A stretch of 64,000 nt of DNA, from positions 49,624 through 113,623 of the forward strand of contig CAPRTS010000003.1 in the NCBI GenBank assembly GCA_948695535.1. The letters are read 5' to 3'. The stretch comes from an uncultured Eubacteriales bacterium. GTDB lineage: Bacteria > Bacillota > Clostridia > Christensenellales > UBA1242. Numbering within the stretch: position 1 is the stretch's first letter; each line of letters begins with the position of its first letter. Shown one piece after another: positions 44,267-52,341 of the stretch. The notes under the pieces are model-generated. The model was not told where the DNA came from, did not search any database, and worked only from the letters and a program-made list of their open reading frames with translations. A program made the translations under genes and the position numbers.

Positions 44267-45118
44267 TTACGCATTGCTGGCAGTAATAAATTTGATAACA
44301 ATGTTACCATTAACTGTTTTAGCGTCTAAGGTAGCTGCGCCGTTGCCGCCACTGGGAGCATGGCAGTTTCCGTTAACAGTATTGGTGGTAATAGTAAAAT
44401 CGTCATGGTCTCCAATAATGGTAAGTTCAAGGTTACCATTAGTGCTTTTGGTATTGATAACTGTTGCTTTAATTGCGGAAGAGTGTACGTCGCCGTTTGT
44501 TGTTTTCAAGTTTATTGTCGTGGCGATTAAACCATTGGTCCTAATTTCACCATTGGTTGAAGTGAGGTGAATAGAAGTGGCATTAATGTTTTCGGCTTTG
44601 ATTGTACCGTTAACCGTCTTAGCGTGCAGTTCATTTGCGACTTGTAAATTGTTCAAAGCGATGTTCCCGTTAGTTAATTTTACAGAAAAACTTTGAAAAT
44701 TAAAGGTGTCAAGATTAAGGTCACCGTTTGTCGATTCAAGGTCGAGTTTGTGCGTTGGCGGAAGGGTGATGCGCATTTCTGGGATATAAAAATTAAACAT
44801 GGTAAAATGAAATTGGTAGTTTTCTGTAACGGTAAGTTCATCGTCATTGGTTAACTCGATCGAATATTTTACGTGTTCACTTTCTTCATAGGTGATATTC
44901 AGCGTGTCACCGGTAAGTAATATGACTTTTGAGTGTGATACTTTGATTTTTGCACTGCTTAAAGTTTGCACTGGATTTTCCGGTTGAAAACTGCGACTTT
45001 CCCACGTCGCCGTATCCAGTTTGCGAAAGTCCCAATCAAGCAGGCTCATGCCACTTACAAAGGCAACCCCGGCCAGCAGTACCGCAATCAGTGCTATGAT
45101 CATCCATTGCTTTTTCAT
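44267..45118 (-). CDS. DUF4097-family putative adhesin-like protein
   Basis: A 283-residue protein with an N-terminal membrane helix (MIIALIAVLLAGVAFVSG) and an outward right-handed beta-repeat domain. The repeats have the form TTNGD, TVNGTI, STNGEI, KTTNGDVH, KSTNGNLEL, typical of DUF4097. Function is unknown. It is the last gene of a three-gene unit with DUF1700 and PadR; that set recurs in Firmicutes and is often linked to envelope stress. AGGAG precedes the ATG and the start overlaps the upstream stop. Confidence 0.88.
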   Translation of the reverse strand: MKKQWMIIALIAVLLAGVAFVSGMSLLDWDFRKLDTATWESRSFQPENPVQTLSSAKIKVSHSKVILLTGDTLNITYEESEHVKYSIELTNDDELTVTENYQFHFTMFNFYIPEMRITLPPTHKLDLESTNGDLNLDTFNFQSFSVKLTNGNIALNNLQVANELHAKTVNGTIKAENINATSIHLTSTNGEIRTNGLIATTINLKTTNGDVHSSAIKATVINTKSTNGNLELTIIGDHDDFTITTNTVNGNCHAPSGGNGAATLDAKTVNGNIVIKFITASNA

Positions 45119-45699
45119 TATTTAAGTTCTCCTTTTTGCTTCTTAAAATACCAACCGAACAACAGTTTCCAAATCAGGCTGGTTGCTTTGATAGCACCTT
45201 GACAAATCTTAATCGTATGCGGAACAACGACTCCGGCAAGTGCAAAACTGACTAATGTGACCGCAGCGTAAACCAGCCGTACGCCAATAGCAATGCCCCC
45301 ACTGAATTGAGCAAATAATGATATTATACTGGCGGCAATCATGGCATAACCGACCGTGAGTATGGTGGCAACAATTGACCAAATTACTACCACTGCCGCC
45401 AGCAACACCCAAATGAAAATTATAACTTCCATGATAAAAATTGTGGTCGCAAAACTGCCGGGTGTTGAAGCTTTTCGCGGTAAAGGGTTTGTCGGTAAAG
45501 TACAACCGTAGTCGCTCATGATTTTTTCGGCCGCATCTGCGGGATTGCCAAATTCGTTAAGAATCTGTTTTTCACTTTTACCGGCCTCACTTTGGTCAGC
45601 ATACAATTCGTGATAGTAAGCGAGTACTTTGTTTTGCTCATCTTTTGGTAATTGCCGTAAACACTTTTTTAATTCCGTTTCCCATTCATGTTTGGTCAT
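45118..45699 (-). CDS. DUF1700 (HAAS-domain) membrane protein
   Basis: A 193-residue protein. The N-terminal helical HAAS domain has LKKCLRQLPKDEQNKVLAYYHELYAD (split about 8-33) and EFGNPADAAEKIM. Four or so membrane helices follow. ATG 45699 is chosen because it overlaps the padR stop (TAATG) and gives MTKHEWETELKKCL. It partners DUF4097 in the same operon. Confidence 0.88.
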   Translation of the reverse strand: MTKHEWETELKKCLRQLPKDEQNKVLAYYHELYADQSEAGKSEKQILNEFGNPADAAEKIMSDYGCTLPTNPLPRKASTPGSFATTIFIMEVIIFIWVLLAAVVVIWSIVATILTVGYAMIAASIISLFAQFSGGIAIGVRLVYAAVTLVSFALAGVVVPHTIKICQGAIKATSLIWKLLFGWYFKKQKGELK

Positions 45700-46013
45700 T
45701 ATTTGTTCGCCCTCCCGCAAATAAATTGATACACACGATTAAATTCGTCTAAATCGGCGGTAAAGTCTTGGACTTTGCGCCGTCCTTTGTTTGTGATTAG
45801 ATAGTACTTGCGTAATCGGCCGTTAAATTCTTTGGTGCGTGTGGTCACCATGCTTGTGCTTTCCAATCGTTTCAAAATGGGATAGAGAGTAGATTCTGAA
45901 ATCTCAATATAGGGGCTGATATCAGCAATGATTTTGTAGCCGTATGATTCTTCTTCGGTAAGAGCGGCTAGGACACAAACTTCTAATAACCCCTTTTTTA
46001 ATTGTGTATCCAT
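45699..46013 (-). CDS. PadR-family transcriptional regulator
   Basis: A 104-residue winged-helix repressor. The PadR pattern is clear: LKKGLLEVCVLAALTEEESYGYKI, SESTLYPILKRLES, and YYLITNKGRRKV. ATG 46013 is preferred over 46019 because AGGAG is 7 nt upstream of it. It very probably represses its own operon at the perfect inverted repeat that overlaps its transcription start. Confidence 0.9.
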   Translation of the reverse strand: MDTQLKKGLLEVCVLAALTEEESYGYKIIADISPYIEISESTLYPILKRLESTSMVTTRTKEFNGRLRKYYLITNKGRRKVQDFTADLDEFNRVYQFICGRANK

Positions 46014-46038
46014 TATCATTCTCCTGTCGCATCTTTAT

Positions 46039-46059
46039 ATATATCGCATAACGATATAT
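46039..46059. promoter_or_regulatory. Inverted-repeat operator for the PadR regulator
   Basis: ATATATCG (46039-46046), 5-nt spacer, CGATATAT (46052-46059): a perfect 8-bp inverted repeat covering the predicted transcription start of padR. Confidence 0.65.
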
Positions 46060-46062
46060 TAT

Positions 46063-46091
46063 GTTATACATAGTATATAATTGTTTGTCAA
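46063..46091 (-). promoter_or_regulatory. padR-DUF1700-DUF4097 promoter
   Basis: On the minus strand TTGACA (46091-46086), 17 nt, TATAAC (46068-46063). A second short inverted repeat TATAC / GTATA (46065-46077) overlaps the -10 box. Confidence 0.7.
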
Positions 46092-46239
46092 TAGTTTTTA
46101 TGAAATTAAAATGGTTTAGTCGTTTAAGCGGGTATTTTTTAACGGCAAAGTGTTACCCACCAGGTGAGTGGTTAAAATAGCGTTTTCAAAATTAAGGCTT
46201 TGTGTTACCTTAACCTAATTATTTAAGAGGAGTTAACCA

Positions 46240-46992
46240 ATGATTACTGACGCATTTGATCCGCAAACACAAGCCTTAATTACGCCACAGAATTTTTATG
46301 ATCGGCCACAACAATATTTGGTCGATATTTGTTTGGTAACTTTTTCAAAAGTAATTAGTGAAGCAATTATTCATCAGTTCAAGTGCGAAAAAATTGCCGA
46401 AGTCTCTTTCTGCAACGGAAAATACCCGGTCTATAAATTTGCTTATCATGGTAAAAGCATCGCGTTTTATTTATCACAAATTGGCTCGGCTATGGCCGCC
46501 GAAATGGTGGTGGAAGTGAATTGGCTGATTGGTGCGACCAAATTTATTATGTTTGGTTCTGCGGGTAGTTTGGATGCCACCAAGACTAGTGAAAAATTTG
46601 TAGTGCCCAGTGCCGCTTACCGTGACGAAGGTATGTCATACCATTACGCACCGCCACAAGATTACATTACGGTCAAGAACAGTGGGCGAGTAACGGAAAT
46701 TTTTACTGAATTACAAATCCCGTTCGTGCTCGGGAAAATTTGGACGACCGACGCAATTTTGCGCGAGACGGTAGGGCAAGCCGCCAAACGTCGTGTTGAA
46801 GGTTGTATCGCGGTTGAAATGGAAGTGGCTGGTGTGCAAGCGGTTTGTGATTATCACGGTTGGGAATTATACGACTTTTTAGTAACTGGTGACGTCTTAG
46901 CGGAAGATAGTTATACGGTTGGAACGTTGGCGGACGCGCACCATAATATCGATAAGTTGCAACTGGCTTTGGCCATCGCGGAGCGACTTTAA
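46240..46992 (+). CDS. Purine/uridine-type nucleoside phosphorylase
   Basis: A 250-residue enzyme of the NP-I family that cleaves nucleosides with phosphate. Key segments are FYLSQIGSAMAAEMVVEVNW, FIMFGSAGSLDA (phosphate site), IWTTDAILRET and AVEMEVAGVQAVCDYHG (nucleoside-binding ME motif). The last residues VTGDVLAEDSY hold the usual catalytic Asp. Substrate preference cannot be read. AGGAG precedes the ATG. It overlaps the next gene by 1 nt. Confidence 0.87.
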   Translation: MITDAFDPQTQALITPQNFYDRPQQYLVDICLVTFSKVISEAIIHQFKCEKIAEVSFCNGKYPVYKFAYHGKSIAFYLSQIGSAMAAEMVVEVNWLIGATKFIMFGSAGSLDATKTSEKFVVPSAAYRDEGMSYHYAPPQDYITVKNSGRVTEIFTELQIPFVLGKIWTTDAILRETVGQAAKRRVEGCIAVEMEVAGVQAVCDYHGWELYDFLVTGDVLAEDSYTVGTLADAHHNIDKLQLALAIAERL

Positions 46993-47876
46993 TGGAATTA
47001 GTTAAAATTGGTGAACGCACCTATTACCTTAAAAATGCGACGAATATCGGCATCTACCGTGTGGATGAGCAAAATGTTTATCTTATTGATACGGGTAATG
47101 ACCAAGACACTGGTAAAAAGATTCTTAAAATTATTAACGAACAAGGCTGGCAAATTAAAGGCATTATCAACACGCACTCACACGCCGACCATATTGGTGG
47201 TAACCGAATTATCCAAACTCGCACGGGCTGTGTGATTTATGCTAATGGTATGGAACAGTGCTTCACTGAGTACCCCAGTTTGGAACCATCTTTGGTGTAT
47301 GGTGGTTACCCGTTTGGTGGACTTCGTAATAAGTTCTTGTTGGCTAAGCCGTCATTGGTTACTCCCATTGAGGATAACTTACCGGCTGGCTTATCGTTTG
47401 TGTCCTTACCCGGGCACAGCATGAACATGGTGGGTGTGAAAACAGTTGATAACGTTGTTTTCTTGGGTGACGCGTTGTTCAGTGCGGAAACAATTGCAAA
47501 ATATCACATTTTTTATTTATACGACGTAAGTAGTTTTTTAACAACTTTGGATCAGTTATCCAGCCTTAATGCCACGATGTTTGTCCCGGCTCACGGCCCA
47601 GTAACGGATAATATTGAAAATTTAATCAAACTTAACCGCGAAAAAGTTAATGAAATTTGTACTTTTATTACCCAAGTTTGCTGTACTGCGGTAACTTTTG
47701 AAACTCTTTTACAAATGTTATTTGAACATTATCAATTACGTATGGACGCTACGCAATACGTTCTAGTTGGTAGCACCGTACGTTCTTATTTGGCTTACTT
47801 ATGTGATGTGGGGAGATTGCAATACTATTTTCAAGATAATCAGATGTTATGGATTAAGAAAACTATTGTTGATTAA
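46992..47876 (+). CDS. MBL-fold metallo-hydrolase
   Basis: A 294-residue metallo-beta-lactamase-fold hydrolase. The metal motif is NTHSHADHIGGNR (HxHxDH, about residues 57-69), followed by LPGHSMNMVGV (His) and FLGDALFSAE (Asp) and PAHGPV (His). A C-terminal helical part of about 80 residues is present. The substrate is unknown. It is coupled to the nucleoside phosphorylase, so a nucleotide-salvage or detoxification role is possible but unproven. Confidence 0.87.
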   Translation: MELVKIGERTYYLKNATNIGIYRVDEQNVYLIDTGNDQDTGKKILKIINEQGWQIKGIINTHSHADHIGGNRIIQTRTGCVIYANGMEQCFTEYPSLEPSLVYGGYPFGGLRNKFLLAKPSLVTPIEDNLPAGLSFVSLPGHSMNMVGVKTVDNVVFLGDALFSAETIAKYHIFYLYDVSSFLTTLDQLSSLNATMFVPAHGPVTDNIENLIKLNREKVNEICTFITQVCCTAVTFETLLQMLFEHYQLRMDATQYVLVGSTVRSYLAYLCDVGRLQYYFQDNQMLWIKKTIVD

Positions 47877-47946
47877 TGCCTGATAAATCGCTATTGCAAT
47901 GCGGGTGCGCTTATGATAAACTAAACTTAATTAACAAGGAGAAAAT

Positions 47947-48231
47947 ATGGCATATACTGGTTGGGAATTGGGTTTTGAATCTTCACGCAGTGGTGCAGCA
48001 CGCGAAAGTTGGCCGCGACAAATTAACCTATTCACGAAAGAAGCAAGTACGGAAATATCTACTGATAACTACGACGAAAGGGAACGCGGTTTTGAATCGT
48101 CACGAACTTTCCGCCCAGTAAATAAGCGGGCAGTGAATACTAGGGTTGCTACGAAAAAATTGAGCCGTTGCGTAATCAACGAACAACCTTTGGTATTGTT
48201 AGATACGGATCTTCTGGATTGGGAAAGATAA
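47947..48231 (+). CDS. Small orphan protein with duplicated GFESSR motif
   Basis: A 94-residue ORF with no recognised family. AAGGAG sits 4-5 nt before ATG 47947, an excellent start, so it is likely real. It contains two copies of a short motif, GFESSRSGAA (residues 9-18) and GFESSRTFRP (48-57). They are separated by 39 residues and followed by a basic region (NKRAVNTRVATKKLSR). There are no membrane segments or signal peptide. A competing ORF on the same strand (47876-48121) has no ribosome site. Confidence 0.6.
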   Translation: MAYTGWELGFESSRSGAARESWPRQINLFTKEASTEISTDNYDERERGFESSRTFRPVNKRAVNTRVATKKLSRCVINEQPLVLLDTDLLDWER

Positions 48232-48254
48232 GTAAATAATTTTATAAAATTTAG

Positions 48255-48283
48255 TTGACTGGTGGCGTTAACTTACATATAAT
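48255..48283 (+). promoter_or_regulatory. Promoter of the metalloregulator gene
   Basis: TTGACT (48255-48260), 17 nt, TATAAT (48278-48283). The first 26-nt operator begins 5 nt downstream, at the transcription start. Confidence 0.78.
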
Positions 48284-48287
48284 AAGG

Positions 48288-48313
48288 TTGAACAGTTGAA
48301 ATACTATTCAAAT
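48288..48313. promoter_or_regulatory. Operator 1 for the ArsR/SmtB repressor
   Basis: TTGAACAG (48288-48295) and CTATTCAA (48304-48311) form an inverted repeat with one mismatch and an 8-nt spacer. The outer sequence is shared with operator 2. Confidence 0.65.
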
Positions 48314-48333
48314 AAAAAGCGAGGAGGTACGCA

Positions 48334-48672
48334 ATGGCTACTGAGGAACAAACGACTGACGCTTTGCGTAAATTGCGTCAAATGTTACCCGACGATGATA
48401 CGGTGTACAACTTGGCGGAGTTTTTTAAAATGTTTGGTGACCCTACGCGTGCCAAAATTTTGCAATGCTTACACATGCGAGCATTGTACGTGGGGGAGTT
48501 AGCTGACGTTTTGGGAATGAGTATTTCGGCTGTCTCGCACCAATTACGCGTTTTGCGTTCGGCAAAATTAGTCAAAGGTGTGAAAGAGGGTAAGGAAGTT
48601 AAGTATTCGTTGGACGATGATCACGTAAATCAAATTTTAGATTGTGGTCTTACTCACGTCAATGAACAATAA
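48334..48672 (+). CDS. ArsR/SmtB-family zinc/cobalt-type metalloregulator
   Basis: A 112-residue winged-helix repressor. The DNA-binding region reads FGDPTRAKILQCLHM to LGMSISAVSHQLRVLRSAKL. The C-terminal helix carries DDHVNQILDCGLTHVNE, an exact DxHx10HxxE alpha5 metal site as in CzrA and SmtB. The alpha3N ELCVCD site of ArsR/CadC is not present. It should derepress the efflux genes when Zn(II) or a similar ion binds. AGGAGG precedes the ATG. Confidence 0.92.
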   Translation: MATEEQTTDALRKLRQMLPDDDTVYNLAEFFKMFGDPTRAKILQCLHMRALYVGELADVLGMSISAVSHQLRVLRSAKLVKGVKEGKEVKYSLDDDHVNQILDCGLTHVNEQ

Positions 48673-48690
48673 ATTTTTTTTGACGAATAC

Positions 48691-48716
48691 TCGAACAGTT
48701 ACTCAACTATGCAAAT
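48691..48716. promoter_or_regulatory. Operator 2 for the ArsR/SmtB repressor
   Basis: TCGAACAGTT and ACTATGCAAAT with a 5-nt spacer. It matches operator 1 at 19 of the 21 bases flanking that spacer. It lies 25 nt before the HMA gene, so the repressor may also control this downstream unit. Confidence 0.6.
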
Positions 48717-48740
48717 ATGAAACCAAAGGAGTAAAGTAAA

Positions 48741-48959
48741 ATGACCAAGGTATTTAAGTTAAAGGATTTAGATTGCCCTAATTGCGCAACTAAAATGGAA
48801 CAAGCTATTTGTAAATTGGCCGCAGTAAATAACGCTAGCGTCAGTTTTATCAGCCAAAAATTGGTGATTGATGCCGAGGATAATCAATTTGATGACGTCA
48901 TGCAAAGGGTGGTTAAAGTCTGCCGCCGAATTGAACCAGACTGCCAAATTGTATTGTGA
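48741..48959 (+). CDS. HMA-domain heavy-metal-binding protein
   Basis: A 72-residue ferredoxin-fold domain with LKDLDCPNCATKMEQAI, the CxxC site in the form typical of Zn/Cd ATPases (DCxxC). In most homologues this domain is the N-terminus of the ATPase; here it is a separate gene ending 7 nt before it. AAGGAG precedes the ATG. It would pass metal to the ATPase. Confidence 0.87.
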   Translation: MTKVFKLKDLDCPNCATKMEQAICKLAAVNNASVSFISQKLVIDAEDNQFDDVMQRVVKVCRRIEPDCQIVL

Positions 48960-48966
48960 GTGAACA

Positions 48967-50904
48967 ATGAAAAAGTTAACTAAGCAGTTAATCCGTATCG
49001 TCGTGGCGCTAGTGTTATTTATTATCGCTTTTACCATTGACAAAATTCTTGACTTAGGTGTCGTCTTGCCTGCGCCGTACGGCTGGTTATTGCCGTTTGG
49101 TTTATACTTAGGCATTTACTTGCTGATTGGTTACGACGTATTGTGGAAAGCAGTACGTAATCTCGGGCGTGGTCAATTCTTAGACGAAAACTTCTTGATG
49201 ATGGTGGCCACTCTTGGGGCCTTCGCGTTAGCAATTTACCGTGGTGTCAGCGGACAAAGTTTGGAAGGTTTTGACGAGGCCTGTGCGGTGTTATTATTTT
49301 ACCAAGTCGGCGAATGGTTTCAAAAATACGCTACGGGACGTTCACGGCGTTCTATCACCGAATTGATGGACATTCGTCCTGATTACGCTAATTTACTGGA
49401 CAGCGGTAATACGACGAAAACTGACCCCACGGACATTAAAGTCGGCGACCTAATTATAGTTAACCCTGGCGAAAAAATTCCTTTGGACGGGATTGTTGTC
49501 AATGGTGCGTCCAGTGTTGATACCAAGGCGTTAACCGGAGAGGCGTTACCCCGCGAAGTGGCCGTGAATGATGAGGTAATCAGCGGTTGTGTTAATTTGA
49601 CTTCGCAACTTACTGTTCGCGTAACCAAAATTTTTTATGATTCCACGGTAGCTAAGGTTTTAGATTTGGTAGAAAACGCTGCGATGAAAAAAGCCAAAGC
49701 CGAAAACTTTATCACTAAATTTGCTCGTTATTATACGCCAGCGGTGGTTCTGGTGGCGGTATTGTTGGCTGTTATTCCTGGTGTTATTACGCGTGCTTGG
49801 GCAACGTGGGTTTACCGTGCACTCAGTTTTTTGGTGGTGTCCTGTCCGTGTGCTTTGGTCATTTCTATACCAATGTCATTTTTTGTCGCCTTAGGCACGG
49901 CGTCGCGACAAGGTATACTAATTAAAGGTTCAAATTATTTAGAGCAATTAAATAAAGCCAATATTTTTGTCTTTGACAAGACTGGCACTTTAACTAAGGG
50001 TAATTTTGCAATTACTGCGGTGGTACCAGCCAGTCAAAAAACAGAAATTTTACGTTTGGCAGCAATCGCGGAAAAAGATTCTAACCACCCGATTGCGCGT
50101 GCGATTGTGTCCGCTTATGGGCAAGATCTGCCGCAAGGGTACGCTTTGACGAACGTAGCGGGACAGGGGGTGATTGCGCGCAACGCCGATACTACAATCT
50201 ATTGCGGTAACGAAAAATTATTGCGAAATCACCAGATTGCTTTTGTGCCGTTAGCCACGACTGGTACGGTGGTATATGTTGCTAAGAACCAAACGTACGT
50301 TGGTGCGATTGTCATTGAAGACGAAATAAAGCCGGAAACTGCGACCGTGATTGCTGAATTGAATAAGCAGAACCGACAAACGGTGATGCTGACGGGGGAT
50401 AACGAAAAAGTGGCTGCCCAAGTGGCAAAACGCATTGGTTTATCGGCCTACCAAGCGTCTTTATTGCCACAAGATAAAGTGACTGCTGTTGAACAATTGT
50501 TAGGTACTAAACACCAACGTGACGTATTGTGCTTCATTGGCGACGGCATTAACGATGCACCAGTTTTAACACGAGCTGATGTGGGAGTAGCGATGGGCGC
50601 GATGGGCAGTGATGCCGCTATTGAAGCCGCTGACGTGGTTTTGATGCGTGACGATTTGCGTGGGGTGTTGTTGGCAAAAAAAATTGCTCGCAAAACGATG
50701 GCAATAGTCCAGCAAAATATTATTTTCTCGCTTGGAGTTAAATTGTTGATTCTAATCCTGGCGGCTGTGGGTATCGCCAATATGTGGTTAGCGGTCTTTG
50801 GTGATGTTGGTGTTGCTGTGTTAGCGGTTCTTAATGCTTTAAGGTTGAATATTACTGGGCGTGAAAAAAGCCATTGTCAACCGCGAACAAAATTGCTAAA
50901 ATAA
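48967..50904 (+). CDS. cadA: Zn/Cd/Pb-type P1B ATPase (CadA/ZntA type)
   Basis: A 645-residue P-type metal exporter. It begins directly with membrane helices and has no HMA domain. Signature parts are VSCPCALVISIPMSF (CPC in the Zn/Cd class), FDKTGTLTKGNF, the HP motif DSNHPIARAI, MLTGDN and GDGINDAPVLTRADVGVAMG. The last helix ends with the Asp of FGDVGVAVLAVLNALRL, typical of Zn/Cd pumps. With the upstream SmtB-type repressor this is a zinc/cadmium-resistance operon. The MATE promoter lies within its 3' end. Confidence 0.93.
   Translation: MKKLTKQLIRIVVALVLFIIAFTIDKILDLGVVLPAPYGWLLPFGLYLGIYLLIGYDVLWKAVRNLGRGQFLDENFLMMVATLGAFALAIYRGVSGQSLEGFDEACAVLLFYQVGEWFQKYATGRSRRSITELMDIRPDYANLLDSGNTTKTDPTDIKVGDLIIVNPGEKIPLDGIVVNGASSVDTKALTGEALPREVAVNDEVISGCVNLTSQLTVRVTKIFYDSTVAKVLDLVENAAMKKAKAENFITKFARYYTPAVVLVAVLLAVIPGVITRAWATWVYRALSFLVVSCPCALVISIPMSFFVALGTASRQGILIKGSNYLEQLNKANIFVFDKTGTLTKGNFAITAVVPASQKTEILRLAAIAEKDSNHPIARAIVSAYGQDLPQGYALTNVAGQGVIARNADTTIYCGNEKLLRNHQIAFVPLATTGTVVYVAKNQTYVGAIVIEDEIKPETATVIAELNKQNRQTVMLTGDNEKVAAQVAKRIGLSAYQASLLPQDKVTAVEQLLGTKHQRDVLCFIGDGINDAPVLTRADVGVAMGAMGSDAAIEAADVVLMRDDLRGVLLAKKIARKTMAIVQQNIIFSLGVKLLILILAAVGIANMWLAVFGDVGVAVLAVLNALRLNITGREKSHCQPRTKLLK
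50874..50902 (+). promoter_or_regulatory. Promoter of the MATE gene
   Basis: TTGTCA (50874-50879), 17 nt, TAAAAT (50897-50902), inside the end of cadA. Start is predicted near 50909. Confidence 0.6.
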
Positions 50905-50908
50905 ACCC

Positions 50909-51004
50909 TTGTAAGCAATCACCAAAGTAAGTAAGCAAGCAACCGCTATTCATCTATTATGAATAAAGTTTGGTGATCAATCGTCAAATTGTAGGAGTGA
51001 TATA
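50909..51004 (+). promoter_or_regulatory. Structured 5' leader of the MATE gene, candidate cis-regulatory RNA
   Basis: A 96-nt leader. ATCACCAAA (50918-50926) pairs perfectly with TTTGGTGAT (50969-50977). Nested inside, TATTCAT (50947-50953) pairs with ATGAATA (50959-50965). The 5' side of the internal loop holds repeated GTAAG/GCAAG units (50927-50942). No known riboswitch consensus is recognised. AGGAG precedes ATG 51005. Confidence 0.55.
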
Positions 51005-52336
51005 ATGCGAGTGCAGTTAAGTGATCATTTCAATTATCGTAAGTTACTACGGTTTGTCCTGCCGCCAATTTTAATGATGGTTTTCACTTCTATTTACGGG
51101 GTTGTTGATGGCTTTTTTATCTCTAATTTTACGGGCAAAACGCCGTTTGCGGCGATCAACTTAATCATGCCATTTATCATGGTTTTGGGTTCGGTTGGTT
51201 TTATGTTAGGAACGGGTGCCACCGCGATTATTGCTAAGTTATTAGGGGAAGGAAAACGCGAGGACGCCAATAAATATTTTTCTTTGTTCATTTATGTAAC
51301 TTTTCTTTGCGGGGCATTTTTGGCGATTATAGGTGAATTGCTCGCTCCTAATGTGGCCCACTGGTTAGGGGCAACGCCGGAAATGTTACCTTATTGTGTG
51401 ACGTACGGGCGCATTGTTTTAAGTACCGTACCATTTTTTATGTTGCAAAATGTTTTTCAATCTTTTTTCTCGACGGCTGAAAAGCCCATGTTAGGTTTTA
51501 TCATTACGATACTGGCCGGTTGTGTTAACATTATTTTAGACGCAGTGTTGGTAGCGGTGCTTAAAATGGGCGTCAGTGGTGCCGCCATCGCAACCTGCGT
51601 CAGTCAGGTACTGGGCGCTATTGTCCCGTTGCTTTATTTTACTTGCCGGAATTCAAGTCTGCTGCGTTTGGGGCACGCAAAATTTAGTTGGAAAATTATT
51701 TTTAAGGCGTGCTCAAATGGGGTATCCGAATTTATAGGCAATATTTCTGCTTCTATTGTGGGCATTGTGTTTAATTTTCAACTGATGCGGTTGGTCGGTG
51801 AAAATGGGGTTTCGGCGTACGGTGTAATGATGTACGTAAACTTTATTTACGTTGCAATATATATTGGTTACGCGATCGGTACGGCACCTTTAATCGGTTA
51901 TAACCATGGGGCACAAAACACCAACGAACTGAAAAATATTTTCAAAAAAAGTATGTTGTTAATGGGAATTTTTGGAGTTTGTATGACCGTGTTAGCGTTA
52001 GCCTTGTCCGAACCGATTGCCAAACTTTTCGTGGGTTATGACCAAACTGTATTTGCTATGACTAAAAACGCATTCCGCTTGTATTCGTTCTCTTTTGTAT
52101 TTTCGGGATATTCGATTTTTGCTTCTTCTATGTTTACTGCTTTTGGTGATGGCCTTGTTTCGGCAATTATTTCGGTGATGCGCACGATTGTCTTCCAATT
52201 ATTGACGGTTCTGGTGTTGCCGATTTTCTTTGGCGTTACGGGCGTTTGGATTTCGATGTTGGTTGCCGAAATTTTAGCAATGTTGGTCGCGGGCGTTTTC
52301 TGTTTAACTAAACGTAAAAAGTACCATTATCTGTAA
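51005..52336 (+). CDS. MATE-family multidrug/metabolite exporter
   Basis: A 443-residue transporter with 12 membrane helices in two halves. The opening has FVLPPILMMVFTSIYGVVDGFFISNF and the FMLGTGATAIIAKLLGEGKREDANKY loop (each split by context, about 15-45 and 60-95). Typical MATE features include the second-half GTAPLIGYNHGAQN. Cation-coupled export of drugs or metabolites is expected; the substrate is unknown. It follows a structured leader, so it may be ligand-regulated. Confidence 0.9.
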   Translation: MRVQLSDHFNYRKLLRFVLPPILMMVFTSIYGVVDGFFISNFTGKTPFAAINLIMPFIMVLGSVGFMLGTGATAIIAKLLGEGKREDANKYFSLFIYVTFLCGAFLAIIGELLAPNVAHWLGATPEMLPYCVTYGRIVLSTVPFFMLQNVFQSFFSTAEKPMLGFIITILAGCVNIILDAVLVAVLKMGVSGAAIATCVSQVLGAIVPLLYFTCRNSSLLRLGHAKFSWKIIFKACSNGVSEFIGNISASIVGIVFNFQLMRLVGENGVSAYGVMMYVNFIYVAIYIGYAIGTAPLIGYNHGAQNTNELKNIFKKSMLLMGIFGVCMTVLALALSEPIAKLFVGYDQTVFAMTKNAFRLYSFSFVFSGYSIFASSMFTAFGDGLVSAIISVMRTIVFQLLTVLVLPIFFGVTGVWISMLVAEILAMLVAGVFCLTKRKKYHYL

Positions 52337-52341
52337 AGCAG

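Noticed and set aside
47970..48110. GGTTTTGAATC-like segments resembling tRNA T-arms
   Set aside because: No acceptor or anticodon stem can be formed around either copy, and the segments are in frame within an ORF with a strong ribosome site.
47876..48121. An 81-codon ORF overlapping the GFESSR gene in another frame
   Set aside because: No ribosome-binding site; the ATG at 47947 has a strong one and codes for the repeated motif.
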